Shown here: positions 11,262 through 22,749 of the stretch, piece after piece
Layout of the letters: each line of letters opens with the position of its first letter
Numbering within the stretch: the first letter of the stretch is position 1
Origin: Celoporthe dispersa
Lineage: Eukaryota; Ascomycota; Sordariomycetes; Diaporthales; Cryphonectriaceae
DNA length: 64,000 nt
NCBI GenBank assembly: GCA_016584495.1
Contig: WAID01000011.1
Span: forward strand, 1-64,000
Direction: 5' to 3'
Notes under the pieces: model-generated
What the model saw: only the letters and a program-made list of their open reading frames with translations
What the model was told of the DNA's origin: nothing
The model's database searches: none
Position numbers and translations under genes: made by a program

Positions 11262-13427
11262 CTAATCTACTCGAAGCGCCCATTCTGCTAGCATATGCCT
11301 GTCCCACATCTTCAACTCCCAATACAGATTTTTAAATAATTCAATCATAATATTAGAGCGCGGGAACTTCATTCGACGGCTGTTGTTAATCCACCACCAG
11401 CTTTCCCTCCCGGCGCTTGTTGCAGCACTGGCTTCCAAGTTGTTCAGAGTATTGTTCAAGCGTTCCCACCGCGCGTGCACATCGGAAAGAGTGACGAAAG
11501 CAGTTATGAGGTCGTGAGCTTGCGAAGCGAGCTGAGTCTTCCGGAGGTAAGACAGTCGAACCGTATAATGCAGAAAATCCAACGCCGCTGTCGTTCTCAT
11601 CGTGTGGTTGTTCTCTTCTAGCAGCGATAATGACGATACTGTGTTCCCATCCTCATCCACGCTCTCGTCGTCGATCCACGATTGGGGGATGCTCGTAGCA
11701 ATACCTAGAATCTGGTCGATTAGAGCGCTAGCGCTGGTAATGTGCCTGGCAAGGCCGAGCAGCTTGGGCTCCCCGTCATCCTGCTCGAGCTCCGCTGTAT
11801 GGAACCGCAAATATCCATGTGCAGTATTGTCCGCCTGCGCATCTATTTCGAACCATTCGGCAGCTGCCCACTCTTCCCACGAAGCTGTCATATTTATTAT
11901 ACTTATACCAGCTTTGTCATCGTCGGTATCTTTGTTGCCGCCAAAGACATCCTGGAGGCGCAGCATGTCACAAGCTGGGTGTGCCGGGCGGTGTGTAGAG
12001 GGATAACTCGTATTGCTCAAAGGGGTAGGAGAAGGTGAGGGGAAGGAGGAGCACAACTCCCGCAGAAAGTAAATCTCCTCGCGACCGTAGTACCAGCCGA
12101 TCATTAGCATGCCGTACAGCTGGGACTGAAAAGTGTGAATGATGCTTATATCATTACGTTGGCCCTTGTCCTGGCGAGTCACCTCGTGCTCGAGACTTTC
12201 CCAAATATCCTTGACATGGTTTTTGATACGGATTAATGTCTCCGGTGTCTCCCAATTCGAAGTCATCCACAGAGCGGAAGCTTTGTTAAGATGGTACTGA
12301 GCAACTTTGCAAAGCCTGTTGAATGACTTGAAACTATCAGGATTCCAATTGGGATTCATCTTATCATGCTGTGCTTTCTTTAAAGCCAGGACTCCGGTCC
12401 AGCAAATAGCGTCAAGGAATGGCTCAGTATCTTTGAAGAAGGCTTTGCGGCCCAGGATCAGATTGCGAGCTAGATCGAAGGTCGTCTCGGTCTCAGCTTT
12501 TCCGTTGATCATCAGATCGTTTTCGTCAGGCTTAGGCGCAAAAAGCTTGACAGGAACCGAGGACCATAGCCTAATCATATCGCGGATGTCGTAGGGGAGG
12601 CTCATGGAGGTAAGACTGACAGTAGTAGTATCGACGGGCTTGGACGAGAATGTTGTTGAAGATGGTAGCCTTTCTCCTCCTCCATCACGGTGCTCAAGGA
12701 AGCAGCAGCACACGCCTGCAAAGTTACCATAAAGGCAGAGCAAGTACAAGACCATTCGGATAAGCAGCCATCCCTGGTTCACTGAAGTCTTTGTCTTAGT
12801 CTTGGCATGAGCCAGGGACCTTTCTGTCTTCTCCTCTTGAGCCCCTAGGTTAGGCTGTGGGCTTGGGTAAGGGTATAAGTGCAGGGGCTGGAACTCGACG
12901 ATGGAGTTAGGTGGAGACAGGATGGTAATGTGCGGCGGAGGGCGCCAGAGAGAGATAGTATTACAGCCGTCGCCATGTTCATCACCATCCCCGGGATCGC
13001 AAACCCCGAAGAGGAGAGACAAGGCTTGGCCGGGCGAGGGCTTGAAGCTGGAATGGAAGCACAGCTCGATGACCTGTGTGCAGCGGACGTAGCCGGGATA
13101 CTCGTCCGATGACTCGTCATGCGATGACAGGTGAGTTCCTTGGCTTTTGTTCAAGTGTTGTGTTTGTTGGGTCAGATGCTGGCGACTGCGACGGTACATT
13201 TCGACAGGGATACGTGCGACGGAAAAGTCACTGCCAGCAACACGGGCATGCTCATCGTCATCACCACTGCCATTGTTGTCGCCACAGCTGGAGGCATGGT
13301 GGTCTTCATGGCGGCGGCTGTGGATGAGGATGGGCTCGGGCGAAGAAGGTGTGGGCAAAAGCGAAGACGCAGAGGAGGGCAGGCTGCTATCGGCACTGCG
13401 GGTACGACGGGGTACATTGGAGAGCAT
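11262..13427 (-). CDS. Unrecognised 721-residue protein with a hydrophobic segment
   Basis: A single uninterrupted frame of 721 codons. Residues ~1-100 are serine-, histidine- and acid-rich and probably disordered. A hydrophobic segment (GWLLIRMVLYLLCLYGNFAG) near residues 220-240 could be a membrane helix. The C-terminal two thirds is predominantly helical in character, with many Trp and Leu residues (LWMTSNWETPETLIRIKNHV, then ELFKNLYWELKMWDRHML at the end). No catalytic motif or known domain was recognised. The length and even codon use argue for a real gene, but introns cannot be excluded and the ATG at 13427 is simply the first in frame. The next two genes to the right are also unrecognised and also have hydrophobic segments. 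Confidence 0.55.
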   Translation of the reverse strand: MLSNVPRRTRSADSSLPSSASSLLPTPSSPEPILIHSRRHEDHHASSCGDNNGSGDDDEHARVAGSDFSVARIPVEMYRRSRQHLTQQTQHLNKSQGTHLSSHDESSDEYPGYVRCTQVIELCFHSSFKPSPGQALSLLFGVCDPGDGDEHGDGCNTISLWRPPPHITILSPPNSIVEFQPLHLYPYPSPQPNLGAQEEKTERSLAHAKTKTKTSVNQGWLLIRMVLYLLCLYGNFAGVCCCFLEHRDGGGERLPSSTTFSSKPVDTTTVSLTSMSLPYDIRDMIRLWSSVPVKLFAPKPDENDLMINGKAETETTFDLARNLILGRKAFFKDTEPFLDAICWTGVLALKKAQHDKMNPNWNPDSFKSFNRLCKVAQYHLNKASALWMTSNWETPETLIRIKNHVKDIWESLEHEVTRQDKGQRNDISIIHTFQSQLYGMLMIGWYYGREEIYFLRELCSSFPSPSPTPLSNTSYPSTHRPAHPACDMLRLQDVFGGNKDTDDDKAGISIINMTASWEEWAAAEWFEIDAQADNTAHGYLRFHTAELEQDDGEPKLLGLARHITSASALIDQILGIATSIPQSWIDDESVDEDGNTVSSLSLLEENNHTMRTTAALDFLHYTVRLSYLRKTQLASQAHDLITAFVTLSDVHARWERLNNTLNNLEASAATSAGRESWWWINNSRRMKFPRSNIMIELFKNLYWELKMWDRHMLAEWALRVD

Positions 13428-14077
13428 TCTGACGCTAAACCCACGAATTTTCTCGTACTAATAGAAAACGTGTGTAATGCTTATAGCAGAATCACTCCCG
13501 AATAATCATGCGAGACGATCGTGTATGTTGCGACTGAGCAAGAACGCGAGAGGAGGGGAACGGAGAGCCTAGTAAAAAGCGCAAGGAAGGCAGGAGCTGA
13601 GACTTTTAGAATAATGATAGGAGAAGCTAAAATAGATCCAGCCGCCCGTCTCTGAGTAAGTACTTTTGTGAGTGTTATGTAGCAAGGAAATCCAAATCCA
13701 GCTCATGCACAAGTACTTTAGAAAGTACATGCATTATGCTTTTTTTTGTCCGTGCTCTGCTAATTAGTAGAAAAACTTTGCACTGCCAAAACTTTTTTTT
13801 TTTAAAAAAAAACACTATCCACACTAATACAAGACCCAACAATTTTCTAGCTTTTACAAATCAGACAACAAATGACCAATCACTACCTCTATGCAACATC
13901 GAACCCGCGCATGGCACACCACTTGTCCATGAACATAATCTTTCTCGCTTGTACGCAGCTTGGTCCTTCGCTAGCCCAGCACTTGTTTCCAGCGTTTTGT
14001 GCTTCGGGCCATACAAATTTCAGATAGACCAGGAGTGTTGGGCCGTCGGTCAGCACCATCGCACTCTGCCTCGCTGC

Positions 14078-14599
14078 CTACGACCGCAGACGATCATGAT
14101 CATCACTATCGCTGTCTCGGACCGCGTCCACCTCATATAATGCGTCCAGCACAACTCTCTTAACATGTTGCAGAAGTGCCCTGTTGGCTATCTTGTCCAG
14201 CTGGTTGAAAGGTGGAATAGACATGTCTAGCCCGAGAACTTCGTGAATCATGTACATCATGTTGTGCGCCGTCCAGCCTGATTGCGCGGTCACCACCGCT
14301 GAGTTAGGGAGGTGGGCCTCGCAGATGCGCGCGTCGGCTGATGTGGGGTTCGGACGGATAACAGTGGGTATGAGCGGGTTACTGTTGTCTGTGCCTCGCA
14401 GACATGTGGAGAAGATGGCGAGAGCAATGGCCGTGATTATGACCCAGAGCTTAACTAAGGGCTGCCACATGGTTGGCAAGATTGTTGCAAGGCACCTGAT
14501 GAGGAGATGAATAGTTGTCTTGATGAGCCATGTGTTAAAGGCGAGTGCTAGATGCGCGTCCTCGTAATAATGTATACTCTCAATTGAAGCCCGACACAT
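14078..14599 (-). CDS. Unrecognised 173-residue protein with membrane segments
   Basis: An open frame with two hydrophobic stretches in the first third (WLIKTTIHLLIRCLATILP and LVKLWVIITAIALAIFSTCL), followed by a soluble C-terminal part (AHLPNSAVVTAQSGW, RALLQHVKRVVLDALYEVD) and an acidic tail. No family was recognised. It lies 650 bases upstream of the 721-residue gene on the same strand and diverges from the gene starting at 15166. It could be a short real gene or an exon of a longer one. Confidence 0.4.
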   Translation of the reverse strand: MCRASIESIHYYEDAHLALAFNTWLIKTTIHLLIRCLATILPTMWQPLVKLWVIITAIALAIFSTCLRGTDNSNPLIPTVIRPNPTSADARICEAHLPNSAVVTAQSGWTAHNMMYMIHEVLGLDMSIPPFNQLDKIANRALLQHVKRVVLDALYEVDAVRDSDSDDHDRLRS

Positions 14600-15165
14600 G
14601 TTTCTTCTGCCTCTATTTCTGTCTTGAACTGACCGCTACATGAAATGGCGGTATCTCGTCTATTCCACGCCATTATCAGCTGGACCAACACAGTGAGACT
14701 ATGGTCTCATAAAGCGTTTTCAAGCAGGAGGCAAAACACAGATGTGATGGATTGAACAACTGTCCTGTAACCTGCCGTAGCGCAGCAGATTAAAGGTGTG
14801 AAGCCGTTTCAAACAAGCGGTGACGAAGACCTCTTTGTTCTAACAACATTATCCAGTGCGTATTTTCAGACATTTTTTATTGTTGGCTGATGTTGGATGT
14901 GATAGCGGTGACGCTGACTTCCTTATCATAGTCCCAGCCAACTTAGCTCTCAACTCTCTTTCTATAACTTATCTGAAAACTTCAAGATGAAAATTCAGCT
15001 GCTCCGAGCTTGAGACTTGAACGAAGCAGCTGATTGGCTCTGTACGATTCTAAGAAGTCCGCTCCACACTTTCCGAGACTAGTCCAGAGTGTCGACAGCT
15101 TCTCAATCCACATTCTTCGTATCTCGTCCTCCTTCTTTACTAGAACTTTCAGATCAAGCTTCACC

Positions 15166-17324
15166 ATGGCTAAAGAATCCGAACCTCCACCGTTCAACGC
15201 CCAACCTCTCATCCAGGCACTATCCGAGGCGCAGGACATCTTCAGCGACTCTGAAGATGTTTCCAGGGTTGTCGGTATTGATGCCTCGGAAGGAGCGGAA
15301 CAGGAATCTCGGCTTCAAGCTCCAGTACTTGTGTTGGACCCAGGAGCTCGTGAGCTCTCGGATGCTCGCGAGAGATCCAATTTGACGATGGAAAAAGATT
15401 CGCAGTTTCCATCGTCGTCGTTGCACCCAACCAATACTGGGAGGCGCATTCAGAACAATCTCAACCAGACCAAGATTGAAGACAACAGCAAGCAGTTCAC
15501 TGCTCACAACGTCACCCACAACACCACTCACAACATCACAAATCATAGCACAACCATCTACCATGCCAGTCCTAGCCAGCGGGCTGCTGAATCTGCACCT
15601 CTTCTTCTTTCAAACACTACTACTACCACCTCCGCCTCCTCCTTGGAGCAGGAGACATTAGGGCAAGACACCTTCCGCGCGAATTCTGCTCCATCATCGG
15701 GTTCGCAGCCCAGTAAACTGCAAAAAACCGTGTATTCGTTCAGGCTCAGTTGGAGATGGGTTTGTTAACAGCTACCCACGGACTCGCATGGTTAATCCAA
15801 AGCGCGCCGTTCAGATGGATCATGCGGCTAGGGGTATCATGGGGTACTCAGCTCCTGATATTGGTACTCTCCATTGTCATCGTGGCACAGCTCATGTCCT
15901 GGCTTTTTTCCTTGCTCCTAGTCACAAGCTACTCATGGTTAAAAGACATTGCGTGCCGAGGCTTCCTACAGTCCACGCCGGGCCTCTGCCTTCTTCTCAC
16001 TACCACGAGACAACATAATCATGCACCAAGAACACCACATCTTCCCAACATACCAGTGCCAGCATTATACTCATCGACGGCGAGTCCGACCAACTCCTAC
16101 GCTGACATTACTAAGTCTCCCGTGCCCGCTACTACGGTGGTCACCGACGGCCTCATGCTCTGGGGCAGCTACTACCTCGCAATAATAGAAGTAGTGGCAC
16201 AAGCTTATACAGAGCAACAAGGCTTAGACTTCCTAGGCGGTGAGCTACTGGGGCTAAAGCTAGAGGTTGTTATGGACGGGTTGGAAATGGCCCAAACAGC
16301 GTACGATAACGCGGAGTTCATGGCAGGGAACATTAACTCTAAGCTGCAGAAGGAAGCGATACGTGTGGGCTGGCTAGAGAATAATCTTGAGCGGGACTTC
16401 AGAGTCACGACGGGGAGTGATCTGTTAGAGGTGCAAATACACGAGGCGGCAGCCGCACGGGTGACTCAAGTGGCGCAAGAGAAGGACTGGGCCAATACGA
16501 AGCGCTGGCGGGGCTGTGTATTACGAGGCGACACTCGGTGGTGGCCGTGGAAGTTTGTCGCTAAGTGGATGTGCTGGGTATTGCAGTCTCTTGTTGGAGG
16601 TGGCGGTAGCAGCGATAGTGAGAGCGAGAGCGCGCAGTTCTCGTTCACGCCCATCCACCTTGACACACACGTCTTTCTGGAGGCCTTGCTTACCGAGATT
16701 CTGGCGTTGCTGGAGGACCAGCTTTCAGCGCGGAAAACGTGGCTACTCCATTACCGAGAATGGAAGACGACAAATCTGATGATCAACATGGCGCAGCCGT
16801 GGTGCTCTACGGACAAAGCTGCGGGGACCGTGCGGGACTATTGGTATCACCTGGCGCTGGGAATCACATCGAGTGTCTTTGGTAATGAGAAGGAGGAGAA
16901 GGGTGGCCTGACAATTGCCATGGCAGGCGACGCATGGGATCCGGAGCTCTGGGATCCGGAGCTCGGGGACCTTGGGACGAACGCGCGAGCGGCATGTCAG
17001 ATGTTCAACCCTATGAGAGCGCACTCCGAAGAAATTGAAAGGCGGCTTGCGAGATATGTCCAATGGCTGAGAAATGCCGTTGGTGACGCTCAAGAAATCC
17101 TGGAAGGATTGCGGGCGAGGATGAGCGGCAAAGGAGGAGTGTATTGTTGTGATCACTATCCAGGGGATGCGGGTTATAGTGATCACGGTGGGTTTCCCGA
17201 CGATGCACTACTGCTGACTGCTGGGGAGATGCGGGAGATCAAGGAATTTTTTTGGATCATACTTTCTGAGGTGAAAAGGCGGGATATAGTGACCTTTTTC
17301 TACGAAATCATCCAAATACAGTAG
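15166..17324 (+). CDS. Unrecognised ~699-residue protein: THN-repeat region and membrane segments
   Basis: The start at 15166 sits in a good context (CACCATGG). The first frame runs to a stop at 15768 and the second from 15756 to 17324. A 59-nt GT..AG intron at 15713-15771 joins them in frame, though the donor (GTAAAC) is not ideal, so a frameshift is an alternative. Residues ~95-134 form a striking low-complexity region in which a four-residue THNx unit recurs (AHNVTHNTTHNITN). Strongly hydrophobic segments (LLILVLSIVIVAQLMSWLFS) follow at ~195-245. The remaining 450 residues are helical (LGLKLEVVMDGLEMAQTAYD, LEALLTEILALLEDQLSARK). A 15-nt tandem duplication (16937-16966) encodes a repeated DPEL. 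No known domain was recognised. Confidence 0.5.
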
Positions 17325-18354
17325 GTAGATATAGTTAATATAGAAAAGAGTTGATGGCTTCAAGAACCACAATAACTCTCACATCAGCTGGCACACCGAA
17401 TCCAGAAGGCCGTCATTCGCCCGACACGCTGATCAAAGAGCTCGTGTTCTCGCCGTAAACATTAGCATCAAGGTAAACTTAGTCGTGCGGCGCACTGAAA
17501 CGCTAAATTATTCTCGTCCGCAAACATAGTTTAAGTTGCTCTTATCGATTAGTATAGAACTGAATTTTCACAATGAGAAATAAACTTTGTTGAAATTGGT
17601 CCCCGAATGAATATAATGCAGCTTGTTGGATATGCGTTTTAGTACTAGAGTTACCGAAGTATATCGCATAATATATAAAATCCTTGGTAACGTTATAAAA
17701 GCGAGCTTACCTTAATAAATAATTGAATACTTTATTAGAAGAAATTTGAAGCACAAGCAAGATTTATATATAATAATTATTACAAAGTTGATAAAATTAG
17801 TAAAAGAAATAATAATATAGCAGCAGCTACAAAGGTTTTCAGTGAAGTTTAGAGCTTTAGGCTAGGAAACAAGTTTGTAAAAAAAAAAAAAAAAAAAGTA
17901 AATCGATTAAGCTTAATATCAGAGCTGTGATGTATACTCTGGCACTCGGGACAAGAAGGGGGCATCGCGAGGGCTCGCTCTAAAGCAGAGCAATTACCCA
18001 TGGGCGCTAGCCCTCCTGGCCCCCTTGTATACAATGCCAGCAAAACTCTCAGGCTACTGTTATCTAAGTGAGCCCTGAACCACAATGTAATTAAGAAGCA
18101 ATACACAAACAGAACAAGAGGGAAAAGGAAGGGAGGGATAGATTCAGTAGTTCAAAAGAATCGAATAAGCGGCTCAGAAGCAGCTTACGCCTTCTCACCT
18201 CACTCCTGTACTCTTCTGCCCTGACAGCTGCTATGCTTTCCTATTATGCTTATTAAAGATTATAACATGCAGTATCTTAGCATTAAATGAAAAGCTTCTT
18301 AAAGTGAGTAGAAAGCTGCAGCACTTAGCTGTATATTAGAATTTAAAATACTCT
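17325..18354. other. AT-rich intergenic stretch
   Basis: About 1 kb without a supported gene. It contains an 18-base A run at about 17880 and long AT-rich stretches (17600-17830). Confidence 0.5.
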
Positions 18355-20100
18355 TTATAACAGCTGTCTCTCTTGACACCCCTGTTCGATGCTAGTGACT
18401 GTTGTCAGATGAGCCAGAGTCATATTCGACATGTCTCCCCAGTGCATCACTTCCCCACCCAGTCCTTGATATGCAGGCCACCCTATAGCATCCAAGCCAC
18501 TTTGTGGATTTTCAAGAAACGCCAAGTACGCATCCTGCATAATATGACTGAGCTTGTACTCAAAGTCTGTTGAGTTGCCGCGGAATTCCATATGCGTGCC
18601 AAAAAGCATTGGCAGTTCGCTCTCATGGTAAGCGCCCATCCACCAGCGAGGGCTGATATTAGTGAAGTTGCCAGAATAGAACCATCGGTGAGTGGTACGA
18701 TTGTTCTCAAGACGCTCGCTATGATGACGCCAGATTAGTAAGCTGAAGAACGGGTAGGATATAATAAAATAACTGAGGTAGCAAACTTACAGAGTCGTAA
18801 CTGTAGCGGGACACCAGAAATACTCATAAGAATATTCCAAAGCAGTGGCAAAATCGGGGTTGGTAGCGTTATAAGTAGTTAGGAACATGCCTTCATTGGC
18901 CACGAATCCGATTAAAGCAGGCTGGAAAGAAACCAGAATGTCAGATCCCGCAATGAGTTTCAATAGTAAAGAACAGGTGTCACGAGGGCTCAACTCACCA
19001 GATCTGATAACTTTCCGGCTGCCGCTTGAGCAGTGTAATTTCTGAATACTAGCTTCTCATCAACTTGGGGAATAAAGTTGATTGAGGGCGCGTAACCACC
19101 ATCTTCGTAGGCAGCGACGAAACCTTCAAGGTCTTCAGCTGGGACGGTTCTCATGCACTCGAGCTCGGCGGCGACGCTTGATTGGTTAGCGCAACCGACA
19201 TTGGAAGCCACAAAAGTGAAATTGGAGAAGTCGGTCAAGTCGCTATTGATGAGGATGTCAAGATGTGCTGTGCCCGAATCCATGATTAGTCCTTTGACAA
19301 TAGGATCCTCCGGATATGCATAATTGTACATATCGACGGCTGTGGATCCGGCGGACTGGCCCCAGATAACCATTCGTTTCGGGTCACCACCAAAAGAAGC
19401 GATATTTTCCTGTATCCATTCCACTGCAAACCGCTGATCCAGAAGTCCAAGATTCTGGTCTACTAGAGCAGCAGAGGTAGGAAATCCAAAGATGTTCATG
19501 CGGTAGCTATAAGAATGCGCAGTCAGACACTGTACTTCTTTTTAAGTTTGTTCTTGTTTATACTCACTTGAACACCACTACAATATGTGATTGCGAGCGT
19601 TCGATCCAATGCACGGGGATCTGGTAAGGAACGTCGATGCCCCCTGTTGCAAAGCCGCCGCCGTAAAACCAGATCAGGACAGGCAGTGGATCGTTATTGG
19701 CTTCAAGAGCGTTTATAGGTGCCCAAACACTGATTTTCAGACAATCCTCGCTCATTCCGGCGTTCCCAATCATATATTCTGGAGCATCGGTGCGCAGGAT
19801 TCCCGGACTTTTGGAAATGTATTGCCAGCAAGACGGTGGCATAGTTGTAGCATCGAAAATGCTGGCGTTGGCTGCTGGTATATATGTCTGGGGTGGCATC
19901 CATCGTTGCTCGTCAACAGGCGATTGTGCATACGGGATGCCCAGAAACTCGACGACTGACGACGCATTGGGATTGATGCGTCCTTGGATTTGGAGATCGT
20001 TGGCGAGTTGAACTAAAGGCACTGACGCTGCCCTGACTGACGGAATAAACGCGGCAAAGGCAGCTGCTATCAAGGCATACACATGCATGTTGATTGACAT
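18355..20100 (-). CDS. Secreted type-B carboxylesterase/lipase
   Basis: Four exons read on the minus strand: 20100-19568, 19506-18999, 18921-18791, 18718-18355, giving 511 residues; introns of 61, 77 and 72 nt all have GT..AG ends. The start at 20100 gives a signal peptide (MSINMHVYALIAAAFAAF, cleavage after ...VRA). An upstream ATG at 20178 would bury it. The alpha/beta-hydrolase core shows EFLGIPYAQ, the oxyanion-hole YGGGF, SEDCL, the nucleophile elbow GQSAG (Ser about 229), VANEG (acid residue) and GAYHESELP (His), so the triad is complete. Several N-glycosylation sites fit an extracellular enzyme acting on esters or lipids. Its start faces a paralogue at 20944. Confidence 0.87.
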
Positions 20101-20943
20101 GTTCGCGTGAATCCTCAATATGGCGAAGTGTGACCTAGGAATCCAGATCTGAAAACCATAGTTGAGCTCCAAAAGCATGTTCTTATGCTAAATTACCATG
20201 TATGCAAACAACCAAAATTCTTGCTCCTAAGCGACCTTTTCATGTTATTTGTGCCACGAGTCGGATTATCCACCCTCGCTTGATATTCCACCCTCGGTGC
20301 TACTTAAGACGGATTCGCCCGGACTATTAGTCCAGAAGAGCTTAGTGATCGCCATGGACCCAAGGATAGCATTTGAATTAATTTGCTGCCTTCAGCTAGC
20401 GATGAGTTCCCCATGTAATCCCCACAGCCTCAAGTTCCGAAGTTCTTCCTAATATTAATATAGGGTGAAGCTAGAATTACTTGTTAAGTATGCAGCGTAA
20501 TGTTTCAAATTACTTACTACAAATATTATTATTGATTGCAGTATTTTTATACGCACTTAGCCCTTAGTAAGCAAAAGCACTACTTTGATATAGCAGGTGT
20601 ATATTGTTGTAATAACTAGTGCAGTGTAACAAGCACTGCAGTAACCCCTCTATTATCCCCGCGATCATCCACTTCGGCTCCAAGTAATATAGCCGATGAC
20701 GGGGTAGTAAAGAGGGGTCAGCATTCGAGAGGGCAGTCATCTTAATAGCTGTTTTGCGGGGCACCAAGGGGCGACTTCTTAGTGACTGGCACACTGTTCA
20801 AATATATAGCTCCGGCTGAAAAGCTCTCGCCGCCTTACGGCTCATTATAAGTAGAGGATGATATGACACCTGGACAAACCCAACTATTCATAAGATTGAG
20901 TCTTTTGCTGTTCTAGCCCATACTATGATGATTCTATAATTAC
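20101..20943. promoter_or_regulatory. Shared divergent upstream region of the two esterases
   Basis: The 843 bases between the two divergent esterase starts contain no supported gene. Co-regulation from this region is possible but only inferred from the arrangement. No specific binding site was identified. Confidence 0.35.
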
Positions 20944-22749
20944 ATGGTCAAAATGGTACCAGTCCTCTCCGCCTCGGCTGTGTTGCTCATCTATGCATCC
21001 ATCGTGCTAGGAGAATATGCTCCATATTATGAAAATTATCTACAAGATGGGCCCCGAATATTGTCTGAATGGGCCAATCTGACCGTACATACCCGTACTG
21101 GAACCTTCATTGGCTCTCTCAATGACACGTATCCTAACGTGCGACAGTTCAAGCGGGTTCCCTTCGCCCAGGTCCGTTCTTTTTTTTAAAGCGTTGCTCG
21201 TGGGCCATAATCATACTTGACCTTCAAGACCAATATTTGCTAACCCGACACTGAGATAAAGCCTCCTACTGGAGCCCTCCGATGGCTACCGCCTCAGAGA
21301 CTACCAAATTCTTCACGCGTGTACGACTCGACATACTTCGGTCCAGGTAGGCTTTATCAACTGCCCCCTTCTATCGAAGTCTGAGCCGCTGACGACGATT
21401 TGCTTGTAATCTAAGCCTGTCCCCAGTATATGACATCGACTCCCTCCATTTTCAACGAGTATGAGCCTGTCAGTCTTTTGGTAAGCCCCGGGGAAGCCGG
21501 CAATCAGGGTGCGGTCCTATGGTCCTCGGCCGAAGACTGTCTCAGTTTAGCTGTCTGGACCCCTTCTTACGCTGACAAAACCTCGGCGCTTCCCGTGGCT
21601 CTCTTCGTCACAGGGGGCGGAGGCATCACTGGTGGTATTGATATTCCATCGCAACTACCGTCACCATGGGTTTCGCGCTCCCAGGAACACATCGTTGTTA
21701 CAATAAATTATAGAGTCAACATCTTTGGGAATCCGAAGTCTAGGGCTCTCGATGACTCTTCATTGACCCTCCTGGATGTGCGAGCTGCTGTTGAATGGGT
21801 AGCCGAAAATATTGAAGCCTTTGGTGGTGATTCTGAGAATATTATGGTAAGGTGACCCTACTCTAGTATCTCATGCAGGCTCAAGTGCTAATAACCGCAG
21901 CTCTGGGGCCAGTCTCAAGGTGCTGCGCTCACGCATATCTATACATTGGCTTTCCCTGACGACCCATTGGTCACTAAATTTGGCATGGTATCACTCCCAG
22001 GATCGGTCACATTGGATGCAGAATCAGCCGTGTCAGACCCTTATGCCGACTTCGATATTGTGGCCAAGTATTTGGGATGTAACTATGGCAACGACTCAAA
22101 AGCAGAGCTGGACTGCATGCGTCAGGTATCCTTTGTCCAACTCGAAGAATTTATCAATCGGTACAACGGTACACCTTCGATTTCCTTCTCGAAATACATA
22201 CCTGATGAGAAATATATATTCTCGAACGAGACAACCCGGTATCTTGAAGGCAAAGTCGCCCCAGGCCCAGCCTTCCGGTCTGTCGTAGCGCGAGAGTCCG
22301 CTGGCCCAAACGCGACAGCGGTAGAGGAGGCTGAGGGGGAAAAGTTATGTCAGGCTGCTGAAGATGCCACTCTGCGGTACAGTGCAGGCTTGGACACATA
22401 CCGCTACTTTTGGGCGGGCAACTTCTCCAATATTAGCCCAGAGCCATGGCTGGGAGCATTCCACTGGTCTGATCTTCTCATGATCTTCGGTACGTATCAT
22501 GAAGACGTGGGTAACATCTCCAAGCTTGAGGTCGAAACTTCCCAAGCCATGCAAGACTTCCTTCTCGTATTCCTCAAGGATGCAGATACGGTCAATCTCT
22601 CGGTTGGTTGGCCCTTGTACGACCCGACGGCGAAAGATAGAGGACTCGTCATTGAGTTTGGGGCGACAACTGCTGTGAAGAACGTGACGGGCGATTACAT
22701 AGATGGCGCTTGCTATAATTCGTCCTTGACATTTCCTATTGATGGATAG
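20944..22749 (+). CDS. Secreted carboxylesterase-family protein, divergent paralogue
   Basis: Exons 20944-21171, 21262-21346, 21416-21846 and 21901-22749 join in frame to 530 residues. A signal peptide is evident (MVKMVPVLSASAVLLIYAS). Conserved parts are FKRVPFAQPPTGALRW, SAEDCLSLAVW, VTGGGGITGG and NYRVNIFGNP. The nucleophile elbow is GQSQG (Ser about 253) instead of the usual G(E/Q)SAG. VARES corresponds to the VANEG acid region and GAFHWSDL supplies the His. Compared with its neighbour, about 25 residues after the acid residue are missing, and the oxyanion strand is GGGGI instead of GGGF. The first intron has a weak donor (GTCCGT). It probably remains a hydrolase, perhaps of altered specificity. 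Confidence 0.8.
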
